Notes under the pieces: model-generated | Databases searched by the model: none | Told to the model about the DNA's origin: nothing | The model's input: only the letters and a program-made list of their open reading frames with translations | Origin: Streptomyces avermitilis MA-4680 = NBRC 14893 | GTDB taxonomy: Bacteria; Actinomycetota; Actinomycetes; Streptomycetales; Streptomycetaceae | Assembly: GCF_000009765.2 (NCBI RefSeq) | Contig: NC_003155.5 | Span: forward strand, 2,480,001 to 2,544,000 | Reading direction: 5' to 3' | Length of the DNA: 64,000 bases | In this document: positions 35,726 through 46,921 of the stretch, piece by piece | Layout: the number at the start of each line of letters is the position of its first letter | Numbering within the stretch: the stretch's first letter is position 1 | Program-made: the position numbers and the translations under genes

Positions 35726-37183
35726 CTAGTGGACGCCCAGCCAGCTCTCTATCGGGTTGAGGGCGAAGTAGACGAGGAAGATCACCGTCAGGCCCCACAT
35801 GAACGCCCCGATCTCCCTGGCCTTGCGCTGGGCGGCCTTGATGGCGACGTAACTGAGGACCCCGGCCGCCACGCCGGCGGTGATGGAGTACGTGAACGGC
35901 ATGATCACGACGGTCAGGAAGACCGGGATCGCGGTGCCGCGGTCGGACCAGTCCACATGCCGGGCGTTCATCATCATCATGGCTCCGATGACGACCAGCG
36001 CGGCGGCGGCGACCTCACCCGGGACGATCGCCGTCAGCGGGGTGAAGAACAGGCAGGCCGCGAAGAACAGGCCGGTGACCACGGACGAGAGGCCGGTACG
36101 GGCGCCCTCGCCGACCCCGGTCGCGGACTCGACGAAGACCGTCTGGCCGGAGGCGCCCGCGACGCCGCCGATCGCACCGCCCGCGCCGTCGATGAACAGC
36201 GCCTTGGACAGGCCCGGCATCCGGCCCTGGTCGTCGGCGAGCCCGGCCTCGGTGCCGACGCCGATGATGGTGGCCATCGCGTCGAAGAAGCCGGCGAGGA
36301 CCAGGGTGAAGACGATCATGCCGACCGTCATCGCGCCGACCTGGTCCCAGCCCCCGAACTCGACCTTGCCGAAGATCGAGAAGTCGGGCATCGAGACCGC
36401 GCCGCCGTGCAGTTCGGGTGCGCCGCTCGCCCACTGCCTGGGGTCGATGACGCCGAGGGCGTTCAGGACGACGGCGAGGACCGTGCCGGAGACGATGCCG
36501 ATGAGGATGGCGCCGGGCACGCCCCGGGCCTGGAGCATGAAGATGAGAAGCAGGGTCGCGGCGAAGAGCAGGACCGGCCAGCCGGCGAGTTCACCGGTCG
36601 GGCCGAGGGTGACCGGGGTCGCCTTGCCCTGGTGCACGAAGCCGGCCTTGTAGAAGCCGATCAGCGCGACGAACAGGCCGATACCCATGGTGATCGCGTG
36701 CTTCAGCGCCAGCGGGATCGCGTTCATGATCATCTCGCGCAGGCCGGTGAACACCAGGAGCATGATCACGACGCCGTAGATCACGCACATGCCCATGGCC
36801 TGCGGCCAGGTCATCTGGGGCACGACCTGCGAGGAGAGCACACCGGAGACGGAGAGGCCGGCGGCCAGGGCGAGCGGCACCCGGCCGGCGAAACCCATCA
36901 GAAGCGTGGTGCAGGCCGCCGCAAACGCGGTCGCGGTGATCAGGGCCTGCTGGCCGAGCGTGTTCCCCGCCGCGTCCTTGCCGGACAGGATCAGGGGGTT
37001 GAGGAGCAGGATGTACGCCATCGCCATGAAGGTGGTGACGCCACCGCGCACCTCGCGCGCGACCGTCGAGCCACGCCGGGATATGTGAAAGTACCGATCG
37101 AGCCAGGACCGGCCGGCCGGGACGCGGGTTCCCGCACCCGCGTCGTCGGCGACGCTCCTGGGCTCCACTGATTGCTGGGTCAT
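35726..37183 (-). CDS. AzgA-type purine permease (NCS2 superfamily)
   Basis: 485 residues and about 12-14 membrane segments. Diagnostic stretches include GGVTTFMAMAYILLLNPLIL, VFTGLREMIMNAIPLALKHA, GFFDAMATIIGVGTEAGL and SGQTVFVESATGVGEGARTG, all typical of AzgA hypoxanthine/guanine/adenine symporters. The ATG at 37183 has GGGAGA seven bases upstream. It lies between the xanthine dehydrogenase subunit genes and the XdhC gene, consistent with purine uptake for catabolism. Exact substrate (hypoxanthine, guanine or xanthine) is inferred only. Confidence 0.92.
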   Translation of the reverse strand: MTQQSVEPRSVADDAGAGTRVPAGRSWLDRYFHISRRGSTVAREVRGGVTTFMAMAYILLLNPLILSGKDAAGNTLGQQALITATAFAAACTTLLMGFAGRVPLALAAGLSVSGVLSSQVVPQMTWPQAMGMCVIYGVVIMLLVFTGLREMIMNAIPLALKHAITMGIGLFVALIGFYKAGFVHQGKATPVTLGPTGELAGWPVLLFAATLLLIFMLQARGVPGAILIGIVSGTVLAVVLNALGVIDPRQWASGAPELHGGAVSMPDFSIFGKVEFGGWDQVGAMTVGMIVFTLVLAGFFDAMATIIGVGTEAGLADDQGRMPGLSKALFIDGAGGAIGGVAGASGQTVFVESATGVGEGARTGLSSVVTGLFFAACLFFTPLTAIVPGEVAAAALVVIGAMMMMNARHVDWSDRGTAIPVFLTVVIMPFTYSITAGVAAGVLSYVAIKAAQRKAREIGAFMWGLTVIFLVYFALNPIESWLGVH

Positions 37184-37316
37184 GGTGCCATCTCCCAAGG
37201 TTCACAGGGGCACCCGCGTCAGCCACCCTGATGGCTGAGGTCAACCGCCGTTGCGGCTGCGGGATTTGGGAAGGTGCACGACCCGGGGGACGGCCCGAGA
37301 CGAACAAGGGGGCTGT

Positions 37317-37337
37317 CGGGGGGACGAAGTCCCCCCG
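37317..37337. terminator. hairpin after the xanthine dehydrogenase genes
   Basis: GGGGGGAC (37318-37325) pairs with GTCCCCCC (37329-37336) around GAA, ten bases past the large-subunit stop on the minus strand. It would partly separate the xdh transcript from the permease gene. Confidence 0.75.
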
Positions 37338-37347
37338 GGAGCGCTCG

Positions 37348-39729
<2,382 letters not shown>

Positions 39730-39731
39730 GG

Positions 39732-40322
39732 TCAGACCGCCTCGGACTGCCGGGCGGCCGCGAGGCGGACCGCATCCATGATTTTCTCGTAACCGGTGCA
39801 GCGGCAGAGGTTGCCGGAGAGCGCCTCGCGGATGTCCGCGTCGGTCGGCGTCGGGTTGCGCTCCAGCATCTCGTCCGCCGCGACCAGCAGACCCGGGGTG
39901 CAGAAGCCGCACTGGACGGCGCCGGCGTCGATGAACGCCTGCTGGATCGGCGAGAGCGCCGCACGCGGGGAGACGCCGGTGCCCTCGCCGGTCCGGGAGT
40001 CGCCCGGCCGGGACTCCCACCGCTGGGCGTCCTGAAGCGACGTACCGCAGGAACCGGTGCCGCAGGAGCGCTGCTCGGCGTAGTCCGCGAGGCCCTCGAC
40101 CGTGATGACCTCGCGGCCCTCGACCTGGCCCGCCGCGACCAGACACGAACACACCGGCACGCCGTCCAAGCGGACCGTGCAGGAGCCGCACTCACCCTGC
40201 TCACAGGCGTTCTTGGAGCCCGGCAGGCCGAGGCGCTCGCGCAGGACGTAGAGCAGGGACTCGCCCTCCCACACGTCGTCGGCTTCCTGCGGGCGGCCGT
40301 TGACCGTGAAATTGACGCGCAT
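39732..40322 (-). CDS. xanthine dehydrogenase 2Fe-2S subunit
   Basis: 196 residues. The plant-type ferredoxin cluster is KNACEQGECGSCTVRLDGVP with a fourth Cys in VCSC; the second [2Fe-2S] cluster is AVQCGFCTPG and NLCRCTGYEK. Between the two cluster domains lies an insertion of about 35 residues (from SCGTGSCGTSLQDAQRWES) not seen in the usual 150-170-residue subunit, and it contains two extra Cys. The start overlaps the stop of the FAD subunit gene (shared T at 40322). Confidence 0.93.
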   Translation of the reverse strand: MRVNFTVNGRPQEADDVWEGESLLYVLRERLGLPGSKNACEQGECGSCTVRLDGVPVCSCLVAAGQVEGREVITVEGLADYAEQRSCGTGSCGTSLQDAQRWESRPGDSRTGEGTGVSPRAALSPIQQAFIDAGAVQCGFCTPGLLVAADEMLERNPTPTDADIREALSGNLCRCTGYEKIMDAVRLAAARQSEAV

Positions 40323-41221
40323 TACGCGACACTCCCCTTCTGATGTGTCCGACCGTCAGCGCCGCGGTACGTCTCCCAGGTCCAGGTCAGCGTGCGGCGG
40401 GCCATGATGCCGACCGCGTGGCGGCGGTAGCTCGCCGTGCCCCGGACGTCGTCGATCGGGTTGCAGGCGGCGGAGCACAGGTCCGCGAACTGCTTGGCGA
40501 CCGAGGGGGTGATGATCTTTCCGTTGTCCCAGAACCCGCCCTCCTCGAGCGCCGCGTTCAGGAACTCCTCGGCGGTCTTGGCGCGCACCGGGGTGGGCGC
40601 GGCGGATCCGATGCCGGTGCGGACCGTGCGGGTCTCGGGGTGCAGGGCCAGGCCGAAGGCGCACACCGCGATCACCATGGCGTTGCGGGTGCCGACCTTC
40701 GAGTACTGCTGCGGGCCGTCGGCCTTCTTGATGTGGACGGCCCTGATGAGCTCGTCGGCGGCCAGCGCGTTGCGCTTCACGCCGGTGTAGAAGTCGTCGA
40801 TCGGGATCAGACGCGTGCCGCGTACGGACGCGACCTCGACCTCGGCGCCCGCCGCGAGCAGGGCCGGGTGGGCGTCACCGGCCGGGGAGGCGGTGCCGAG
40901 ATTGCCGCCGACGCCGCCGCGGTTGCGGATCTGCGGGGAGGCCACGGTGTGGGAGGCCAGGGCCAGGCCGGGCAGCTCGCCGCGCAGGCTCTCCATGATC
41001 TGGGTGTACGGGACGGAGGCCCCAAGGCGCACACTCTCCTCGCCGACCTCCCACTCGCTCAGCTCGCCGACGCGGTTCAGATCGAGGAGGTACTCGGGCC
41101 GGCGGTGGTCGAAGTTGATCTCGACCATCACATCGGTGCCACCCGCAATCGGCACAGCGGTGGGGTGCTCGGCCTTCGCGGCGAGCGCCTCCTCCCAGCT
41201 GGCGGGGCGAAGGAAGTCCAT
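40322..41221 (-). CDS. xanthine dehydrogenase FAD-binding subunit
   Basis: 299 residues. The FAD_binding_5 domain begins MDFLRPASWEEALAAKAEH with VPIAGGTDVMVEINF, and the conserved IRNRGGVGGNLGTASPAGDA follows; the C-terminal CO_deh_flav_C domain is around KTAEEFLNAAL. It is the first gene of the minus-strand xdh operon and reads away from the PucR-type gene. Its product passes electrons from the Fe-S clusters to NAD+ or another acceptor. Confidence 0.93.
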   Translation of the reverse strand: MDFLRPASWEEALAAKAEHPTAVPIAGGTDVMVEINFDHRRPEYLLDLNRVGELSEWEVGEESVRLGASVPYTQIMESLRGELPGLALASHTVASPQIRNRGGVGGNLGTASPAGDAHPALLAAGAEVEVASVRGTRLIPIDDFYTGVKRNALAADELIRAVHIKKADGPQQYSKVGTRNAMVIAVCAFGLALHPETRTVRTGIGSAAPTPVRAKTAEEFLNAALEEGGFWDNGKIITPSVAKQFADLCSAACNPIDDVRGTASYRRHAVGIMARRTLTWTWETYRGADGRTHQKGSVA

Positions 41222-41608
41222 GACCGGCTCTCTTCTTCGTTTTGTGGGTCGTTCTGTTTGAGCCAGATCGTGTGCGGCGGCCCGGGCTCGTTCATGTGCT
41301 GTTCACGCGGATGGGAGTCAGTACACCGCTCCGTCCTCCGGTGGGGTCAGTCACCGAAACCATGAAGGAGTTGGCTGGCCAGGGCAGTCATCTTGTAGAT
41401 TCGTATGAACGGAGGCCATCAGTAACCTCTTGGTCTTCCTCCGGAAACAGTGAGCACAGCTTTCGAAAGCCCAGGACACAGCCCCGGAGGGCCGGGGCCA
41501 CCGTTCTCCGGCATCCGCGGACCCACTCCACGGAGCCCTGGGATCCGCTTGGCGGGTTCTCACCTTCAGTTCATCGTAGATTTCGAGACAAGAACGGCGG
41601 CGACGAGA
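41222..41608. promoter_or_regulatory. divergent xdh/pucR promoter region
   Basis: A 387-bp gene-free interval between the divergent xdh operon and the PucR-type gene. It must contain both promoters and the PucR site. I did not find an unambiguous palindrome. A longer reading frame extends through its right half in phase with pucR, but residues before MRLRALLDTDALGL have no family similarity, so I treat it as non-coding. Confidence 0.5.
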
Positions 41609-43282
41609 ATGCGGCTGCGCGCACTGCTGGACACCGACGCGCTGGGCCTGCGGCTGCTCGGCGGCGAGGGCGAGCTGGACCGCACCGTACGCGGTGTGAT
41701 GACCACGGACCTCAAGGACCCCAGCCGCTACCTGTCGGGCGGCGAGCTGGTGCTCACGGGCCTGGCCTGGCGGCACGACGCCGCCGACACCGAGCCCTTC
41801 GTGCGCATTCTCGCGGGCGCGGGCGTCGCGGCGCTGGCCGCCGGTGAGGCGGAGCTGGGCGACATCCCGGACGACCTGGTCCTGGCCTGCGCCCGGCACC
41901 GGCTGCCGCTGTTCGCCGTCAACGAGTCGGTGGCCTTCGCGACGATCACCGAGCACGTCGTACGGCAGGTCTCCGGTGAGCGGGCCGGGGACCTCGCGGC
42001 CGTGGTCGACCGGCATCGGCGGATGATGACCTCGGGCCCGGCGGGCGGCGGCCCGGACGTGGTCCTGGACCTGCTCGGCTCCGACCTGGACCTGCGCGCC
42101 TGGGTGCTCTCCCCCACCGGGCGGCCCATCGCGGGCTCGAACCTCAGCGGCCCGCTGCCCGCCACGGACGTGTGCGCCCGGCTGGCCGCCGAGCACCTGG
42201 CGGCGGCGCGCACCGGGCGGCGGGGGCCGCACCGCGTGCTGGTAGGCACGACGACGTACTCGCTCTTCCCGGTCCACAGCAGCGGCCGGTCCACCGGCGC
42301 CTCCAGGGACGTACGCGAGACGGTGCTGTCCGACTGGCTGCTCGCCGTGGAGGCGGACGCCGGGGACTGGCCCGCCGAGCGCCTCGACCTGCTCCAGGGC
42401 GTCACACAGCTCATCGCGGTCGAGCGGGACCGGCGGGACGCGGCGCGCACCGTGCGGCGGCGGCTCGCCCAGGAGGTGCTCGAGCTGGTGCAGACCGGTG
42501 CCGCGCCCGCCGAGATCGCGGCCCGGCTGCGGGTCGCCGCGCCGGTGCTGCTGCCCGGCCTCGGGTCGGCGCCGCACTGGCAGGTCGTGGTGGCCCGGGT
42601 GGAGTGGGACGGCGGGGAGATCGAGGGCGGCCCGGTCGCCCAGTCGCTCCTCGAGGAGATCCTCGTCGACCCGCTGTCGACCGGAGCCGAGCACTCCGAT
42701 CGCATCGCCGTGGCCCATACGGGTGAGGAGGCGGTCGCGCTCGTCCCCCTTCCGGCGGTTTCCTCGGAGCACGACGGCTCCGAGGCCGGGCTGCTCGCGG
42801 ACACCCTGCTGGAGGCCGTACGCGACCCGCTGTCCGCGGGCCTGAACGACGACGGGCGGCTCACGCTCGGGGTCAGCGCGGCCGTGCACTCCGCGGAGGG
42901 GCTGCGCGGCGCCCTGGAGGAGGCCCGGCACGCCCGCCGGGTGGCCGCCGCCCGCCCCGGCCGGGTCTGCGCGGCGGGCCACCAGGAGCTGGCCTCGCAC
43001 GTCCTGCTGCTCCCCTTCGTCCCGGACGACGTGCGCCGCGCCTTCACGGCCCGTCTGCTCGACCCCCTGCGGGAGTACGACCGCCGCCACCGCGCCGAGC
43101 TGATCCCGACCCTGGAGGCGTTCCTCGACTGCGACGGTTCGTGGACGCGCTGTGCCGCGCGTCTCCACCTGCACGTCAACACGTTGCGCTACCGGGTGGG
43201 ACGCATCGAGCAGTTGACGAGTCGCGACCTCTCGCGCCTCGAGGACAAGCTGGACTTCTTCCTGGCATTGCGCATGAGCTGA
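41609..43282 (+). CDS. pucR: PucR-family purine catabolism regulator
   Basis: 557 residues. The N-terminal PucR domain starts MRLRALLDTDALGLRLLGGE and includes GGELVLTGLAWR; a central GGDEF-like/PucR-type domain spans about residues 300-430; the C-terminal PucR_C_HTH is TLEAFLDCDGSWTRCAARLH then LHVNTLRYRVGRIEQLTSRD. Family members activate purine catabolism genes, and this one diverges from the xdh operon. I chose the ATG at 41609 because it begins the conserved domain. A weak imperfect hairpin lies downstream at about 43292-43330. Confidence 0.92.
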   Translation: MRLRALLDTDALGLRLLGGEGELDRTVRGVMTTDLKDPSRYLSGGELVLTGLAWRHDAADTEPFVRILAGAGVAALAAGEAELGDIPDDLVLACARHRLPLFAVNESVAFATITEHVVRQVSGERAGDLAAVVDRHRRMMTSGPAGGGPDVVLDLLGSDLDLRAWVLSPTGRPIAGSNLSGPLPATDVCARLAAEHLAAARTGRRGPHRVLVGTTTYSLFPVHSSGRSTGASRDVRETVLSDWLLAVEADAGDWPAERLDLLQGVTQLIAVERDRRDAARTVRRRLAQEVLELVQTGAAPAEIAARLRVAAPVLLPGLGSAPHWQVVVARVEWDGGEIEGGPVAQSLLEEILVDPLSTGAEHSDRIAVAHTGEEAVALVPLPAVSSEHDGSEAGLLADTLLEAVRDPLSAGLNDDGRLTLGVSAAVHSAEGLRGALEEARHARRVAAARPGRVCAAGHQELASHVLLLPFVPDDVRRAFTARLLDPLREYDRRHRAELIPTLEAFLDCDGSWTRCAARLHLHVNTLRYRVGRIEQLTSRDLSRLEDKLDFFLALRMS

Positions 43283-43434
43283 GGTCACGGCACTGTGGGC
43301 CCGGTGGCACCAAGTGCCGCCGGTGTCCCACGACTTTGTGAAATCCTTCACCCACCCTCTTGGCCCGGCCCCGCGATTCGTGCTGAGATGCCGCCACCAC
43401 TCAACAGCTCAATGGCGTGCTCGGGGAGGGCAAC

Positions 43435-44208
43435 GTGGCGCATACCGCCATGTCTGGTCACGGAACGACTGCAGGGGACGATCCACTCCAGACCGCGGTA
43501 TGGCGGCTGCGCTCGCGCGCCTGCTGGGCCGACGCGGCCGCGCTGCTCGAACCGCGCACCGCGGGCGCCTCGCTCCAGCGGGCCGCGCTGCTCGTCGAGC
43601 GGTGCCTCTACACCGAGCAGGGCTGGCAGGAGGCCGAGGACGCGCTGCGCACGGCCGAGGCGCAGGCCCGGAGCGACGACGAGCGGGGCGCGGCGGCCTG
43701 TGAGCGCGGGCAGCTCGCGTACGCGGCCACGCTGCTCGGGGTGCGCGACCGGGCCGACGAGGCGCGGGCCGCGCTCGGCCGGGCGGCCGCGCTGATCGCG
43801 CCCGGCGCTCCCGGCCGGGCGCTGCTGGACTTCCGGCGGGGGCTGCTCGCCGAGAACCTGGCACGCTCCCCGCAGGCCGCCCGCGCCGCCTACCGCCGGG
43901 CCCACGCGGGCGCCACGGCCCACAACGACCCGCTGCTGCTGTCCTTCACCTGGCGTCATCTGGCCGGACTCGCCCTGCGCGACGGTGAGCTGGCCGAGGC
44001 GCGGCACGGCTTCGGCGAATCGCTGCGCATCCGCGAGGAGTTGGGCTACCTCGTCGGTACGGCCCCGGCACTGGCGTCGCTGGCCGACGCGGAGACGGAG
44101 CCGGAGGCGTCACGCCTGCGCGCCGAGGCGGGACGGCTGTTCCGGCTCCTGGGGGGCGTACCGACCTGGCTGGCCCGGCAGTTGACGCCACCGGCGGCCA
44201 CGGCGTAG
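43435..44208 (+). CDS. TPR-like repeat protein
   Basis: 257 residues, alpha-helical throughout, Ala/Arg/Leu-rich, with tandem helix pairs of TPR length (QEAEDALRTAEAQARSDDER, ARAALGRAAALIAPGAPGRA, AYRRAHAGATAHNDPLLL, EARHGFGESLRIREELGY). GTG 43435 follows GGGGAGGG; a GTG at 43417 and an ATG at 43450 are alternatives. No enzymatic motif seen. Likely a protein-protein interaction scaffold; function unknown. Confidence 0.7.
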   Translation: MAHTAMSGHGTTAGDDPLQTAVWRLRSRACWADAAALLEPRTAGASLQRAALLVERCLYTEQGWQEAEDALRTAEAQARSDDERGAAACERGQLAYAATLLGVRDRADEARAALGRAAALIAPGAPGRALLDFRRGLLAENLARSPQAARAAYRRAHAGATAHNDPLLLSFTWRHLAGLALRDGELAEARHGFGESLRIREELGYLVGTAPALASLADAETEPEASRLRAEAGRLFRLLGGVPTWLARQLTPPAATA

Positions 44209-44238
44209 GTGTGCCGTCCCGGCCGCGGGTGACGGGAT

Positions 44239-44277
44239 CCAGGGTCTGTCCGGTCTGATCCGCCGGACAGGTCCTGG
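44239..44277. terminator. hairpin between convergent genes
   Basis: CCAGGGTCTGTCCGG (44239-44253) pairs with CCGGACAGGTCCTGG (44263-44277), 15 bp with two G-U pairs. It lies between the convergent TPR-like gene and the small membrane protein gene. Confidence 0.8.
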
Positions 44278-44282
44278 CGGTC

Positions 44283-44558
44283 CTAGCCGTTCCGGGTGTC
44301 AGCCCACAGGCCCTGGACGTAGGCGCCCAGGTTCTGGGCGAACGTCCAGAGTTCGGCGCGGAGTCCGGGGTTCTCGGCCAGGAGGACGACTACGGCCACG
44401 AGGAGCAGGAGCTTCAGCACACCGGCGAGACCGGAAGCGGGGCGGCCCCGGTTCCGGCGGCGCCGGCGGTCGTACTGGGCCGCGTTGTTACTGAAGACCT
44501 GCTGGTTCGTTCGCAACTGGTTCTGCCAGGCAATCTGCTGGCCAGGGTTGGGAACCAT
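44283..44558 (-). CDS. small single-pass membrane protein
   Basis: 91 residues (93 if the GTG at 44564 is used). A polar, Gln/Asn-rich N-terminus (MVPNPGQQIAWQNQLRTNQQ), an Arg cluster (RRRRRNRGRP), then one membrane segment (LKLLLLVAVVVLLAENPG) and a short C-terminal helix. By the positive-inside pattern the N-terminus would be cytoplasmic. No known family recognised. It lies downstream of, and on the same strand as, the GntR gene, but 133 bases away. Confidence 0.65.
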   Translation of the reverse strand: MVPNPGQQIAWQNQLRTNQQVFSNNAAQYDRRRRRNRGRPASGLAGVLKLLLLVAVVVLLAENPGLRAELWTFAQNLGAYVQGLWADTRNG

Positions 44559-44697
44559 CGTCACTCACCCCCGAGGGATTCGGCCGCCTTGTGAACGGGG
44601 ACACATGAGCGGCCGAGGAGCGGGTTCCCCCGGGGCGCGGGCCGTTACCGCGCGTCGACGCAACCGTGACACCGGCTCGGTGAACGGCACATACCGG

Positions 44698-45588
44698 CTA
44701 CCCGCCCGCGAAGTGCTCCCGCACCAGGGACTGCACCACGACGAGGTCCTGCGCGATCAGCGCGTCCAGCAGTGCCGTGTGCTCGGCGGCGTCGGCGAGC
44801 AGGTCGGCGCGGCCCCGCGAGACCGGGCCGCCGACGAGGGGCCACTGGGCGCGGCGGTGCAGGTCGTCCGCGATCCGCACCAGCTGCTCGTTGCCGGCGA
44901 GCGCGAGTACCGCCCGGTGGAAGGCGCGGTCGGTCTCGGCGTACGTCGCGCGACAGCCGGTGGACGCGGCCCGCACACTCGCCTCGGCGAGCGGCCGCAG
45001 CTCGGCCCACTGCCCCGCGGACACCGTACGGGCCAGCCGCAGCATCACCGGGACCTCGATCAGTCCCCGGATCTCGGCGAGTTCGGCCAGCTCGCGGGCC
45101 CCACGCACGACGACGCGGAACCCGCGGTTGGGTACGACCTCGACGGCACCCTCGAGCGCGAGCTGCTGCATCGCCTCCCGCACCGGCGTCGCGGACACCC
45201 CGAACCGCTCACCGAGGACGGGCGCCGAGTACACCTCGCCCGGCGCCAGTTCCCCCGCGACCAGCGCGGTGCGCAGGGCGTCGAGGACCTGGCCGCGGAC
45301 GGAGGCCCGCTGGACGACGGGCCGCGCGGCCTGGGCGACGGGCAGGGGCGGCTCGCCGTGGGTGTGCTCACCGCGCGCCGAGCCACCGGCCGCGGCGGCG
45401 CCCCGGTCACGTTCCCGGTCGCGGGCGCGGTCACGTTCCCGGTCTCGCTCGCGTTCCCGGTCGCGCTCGCGACCCACCTCGGCGGCCCGTGGCTGCGGCG
45501 GCACCCGAACGGCCGCCTTGCCCATGTCCGGAATTCCGGTCCCGGGGGAACCGTGCATGTCACGCGGGCGCGGACCGGCCTGCTCCAC
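44698..45588 (-). CDS. GntR-family regulator, FCD (FadR) subfamily
   Basis: 296 residues. The wHTH is VRGQVLDALRTALVAGELAP then FGVSATPVREAMQQLALEGA, and the C-terminal FCD ligand-binding domain runs about residues 185-290 (EIRGLIEVPVMLRLARTVSA, AETDRAFHRAVLALAGNEQL, AEHTALLDALIAQDLVVVQS). I chose GTG 45588 because GGAGGAGGAG lies a few bases upstream; ATG 45558 is an alternative. Between the start and the wHTH is a 20-residue Arg-Asp/Glu repeat (RERDRERERDRERD). Ligand and targets unknown. It diverges from the fhuF-like gene. Confidence 0.88.
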   Translation of the reverse strand: MEQAGPRPRDMHGSPGTGIPDMGKAAVRVPPQPRAAEVGRERDRERERDRERDRARDRERDRGAAAAGGSARGEHTHGEPPLPVAQAARPVVQRASVRGQVLDALRTALVAGELAPGEVYSAPVLGERFGVSATPVREAMQQLALEGAVEVVPNRGFRVVVRGARELAELAEIRGLIEVPVMLRLARTVSAGQWAELRPLAEASVRAASTGCRATYAETDRAFHRAVLALAGNEQLVRIADDLHRRAQWPLVGGPVSRGRADLLADAAEHTALLDALIAQDLVVVQSLVREHFAGG

Positions 45589-45724
45589 GGGCTCCTCCTC
45601 CGGACTTGACTGATCTCGACAGTACTTGGCGCACTTGGCCCACTTGGGATCATTGCGGCGGTTGTTACCGCCCGTAAAGCACCATAAGCGCAGCGGGCGG
45701 GAGTTCAAACCCGATCAGCTTGGA

Positions 45725-45743
45725 TAAGGTAAGCCTTACCTGT
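45725..45743. promoter_or_regulatory. iron box (DmdR/IdeR/DtxR-type)
   Basis: TAAGGTAAGCCTTACCTGT is a near-perfect match to the DtxR-family consensus TTAGGTTAGSCTAACCTAA and is centred about 37 bp upstream of the fhuF-like ATG. Iron-loaded DmdR1 would repress the gene. Confidence 0.85.
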
Positions 45744-45771
45744 CAACGATCGTGAAGTCGGTGGTCCCCGC

Positions 45772-46599
45772 ATGCCCTCGCCCGTCGCGGATGCCTACGC
45801 AAGGCTGACCGAGGCCTTTCCCGGGCTGGCGGTCACGGAGCTCGACCCCGGGGAAGCGGCCCCCGAGGGCGACGGCTGGGCCTCCGCCGCCCTGCTCGCG
45901 GCGGGCGGGACCGGCCTCGACGCCTTCCTGGCCTGGGACGAGGCGCAGGTCCTGAGGGACTACGGACAGCGGGGGCGCCCGGACGTCGTGGCCGGCTTCG
46001 GACTGCACCGGTACGCCTGGCCGGCCTGTCTGCTGATCACCGTCCCGTGGTTCCTGGGGCGCCGGGTACCGCGCCTGCCTGTGGAGCACGTCACGTTCCA
46101 GCGCACCCTCGGCCGCATGGCGATACGGGTCACGGAGTTCGCCTGCCTGCCGGACGATCCGGCGGCCGGACTGCCCGGCGCCCGCGTCGTACCGGACGAG
46201 CAGGCCCTGCGGGCCGAGGTACGGGCGGCGGTCACGGAACATCTGGAGCCGGTCCTCGGGGGCTTCGGTCCGCGTATGCGGCGGCGCGGGCGTGCCCTGT
46301 GGGGCATGGCGACCGACGAGGTCGCCGAGGGGCTCTGGTACGTCGCCCACCTGCTCGGCGAGGAGGAGCGCGCCGTCCGGGAGCTGGAACTGCTGCTGCC
46401 GGGCGCGACCCGGCCGTACGTCGGCTCGGCCGCGTTCCGTGAGCTGACCGGACCGAACGGCGAGGCGCTGCCCACCCGCGACCGCGCGAGCTGCTGCCTC
46501 TTCTACACGCTGCGCCCCGAGGACACCTGCCTGACCTGCCCGCGCACCTGCGACACGGACCGGATCGCGCGACTCACGGCGGTCGCATCGCCAAGTTGA
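45772..46599 (+). CDS. FhuF-like siderophore-iron reductase
   Basis: 275 residues. The C-terminus carries the ferric-reductase [2Fe-2S] motif CC-x10-C-x2-C in SCCLFYTLRPEDTCLTCPRT, the hallmark of FhuF-type proteins that release iron from siderophores. The preceding alpha-helical part includes LWGMATDEVAEGLWYVAHLL. The ATG at 45772 sits just behind an iron box, so expression is expected under iron starvation. No siderophore uptake genes are adjacent. Confidence 0.88.
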   Translation: MPSPVADAYARLTEAFPGLAVTELDPGEAAPEGDGWASAALLAAGGTGLDAFLAWDEAQVLRDYGQRGRPDVVAGFGLHRYAWPACLLITVPWFLGRRVPRLPVEHVTFQRTLGRMAIRVTEFACLPDDPAAGLPGARVVPDEQALRAEVRAAVTEHLEPVLGGFGPRMRRRGRALWGMATDEVAEGLWYVAHLLGEEERAVRELELLLPGATRPYVGSAAFRELTGPNGEALPTRDRASCCLFYTLRPEDTCLTCPRTCDTDRIARLTAVASPS

Positions 46600-46921
46600 C
46601 TGCTGAGGCGCTCAGTTGACGGACACTCAGACAAGGGACACCCCGTCATCCCGTAAGATCGGCGCCGACCGAGACCCCGCGCGGACTACAGGCAATTCAC
46701 AACTTCCTCACTTGCCACGGGAACTTTCCGCGGAACCATCCGTACGGGTAGTCTTATTCGCACTCAACTCCCGTCCCTCGCGCGGCAGTTCGAGCAGAAT
46801 GTCGCCCTGCGCATCCCCTTGCACTCCCTTGGCGGCCTCTTGCCCCGAAACCCCCTGAGGGCCAACGGGAGTGGGCCACTATGGCGGGCGTTACGCCCTA
46901 TCCCAATGCAAGGGACCCCAG
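46600..46921. other. intergenic region between the fhuF-like and DUF2637 genes
   Basis: 322 bases without a supported gene. It begins with an inverted repeat around CTGAGGCGCTCAG (about 46608-46620) that may act as a weak terminator, and is relatively AT-rich around 46690-46790, where the promoter of the next gene is expected. Confidence 0.5.

Noticed and set aside
33692..37171. Very long plus-strand open frame (over 1,100 codons) opposite the xdhC and permease genes
   Set aside because: Antisense to two well-supported genes. Its Asp/Gly/His/Arg-rich translation is typical of GC-rich shadow frames and has no domains.
41450..41608. N-terminal extension of PucR
   Set aside because: Residues are Pro/Ser-rich with no family similarity; the conserved domain starts at 41609.
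46616..46858. Short plus-strand frame before the DUF2637 gene
   Set aside because: No ribosome binding site or domain, and composition unlike coding sequence.
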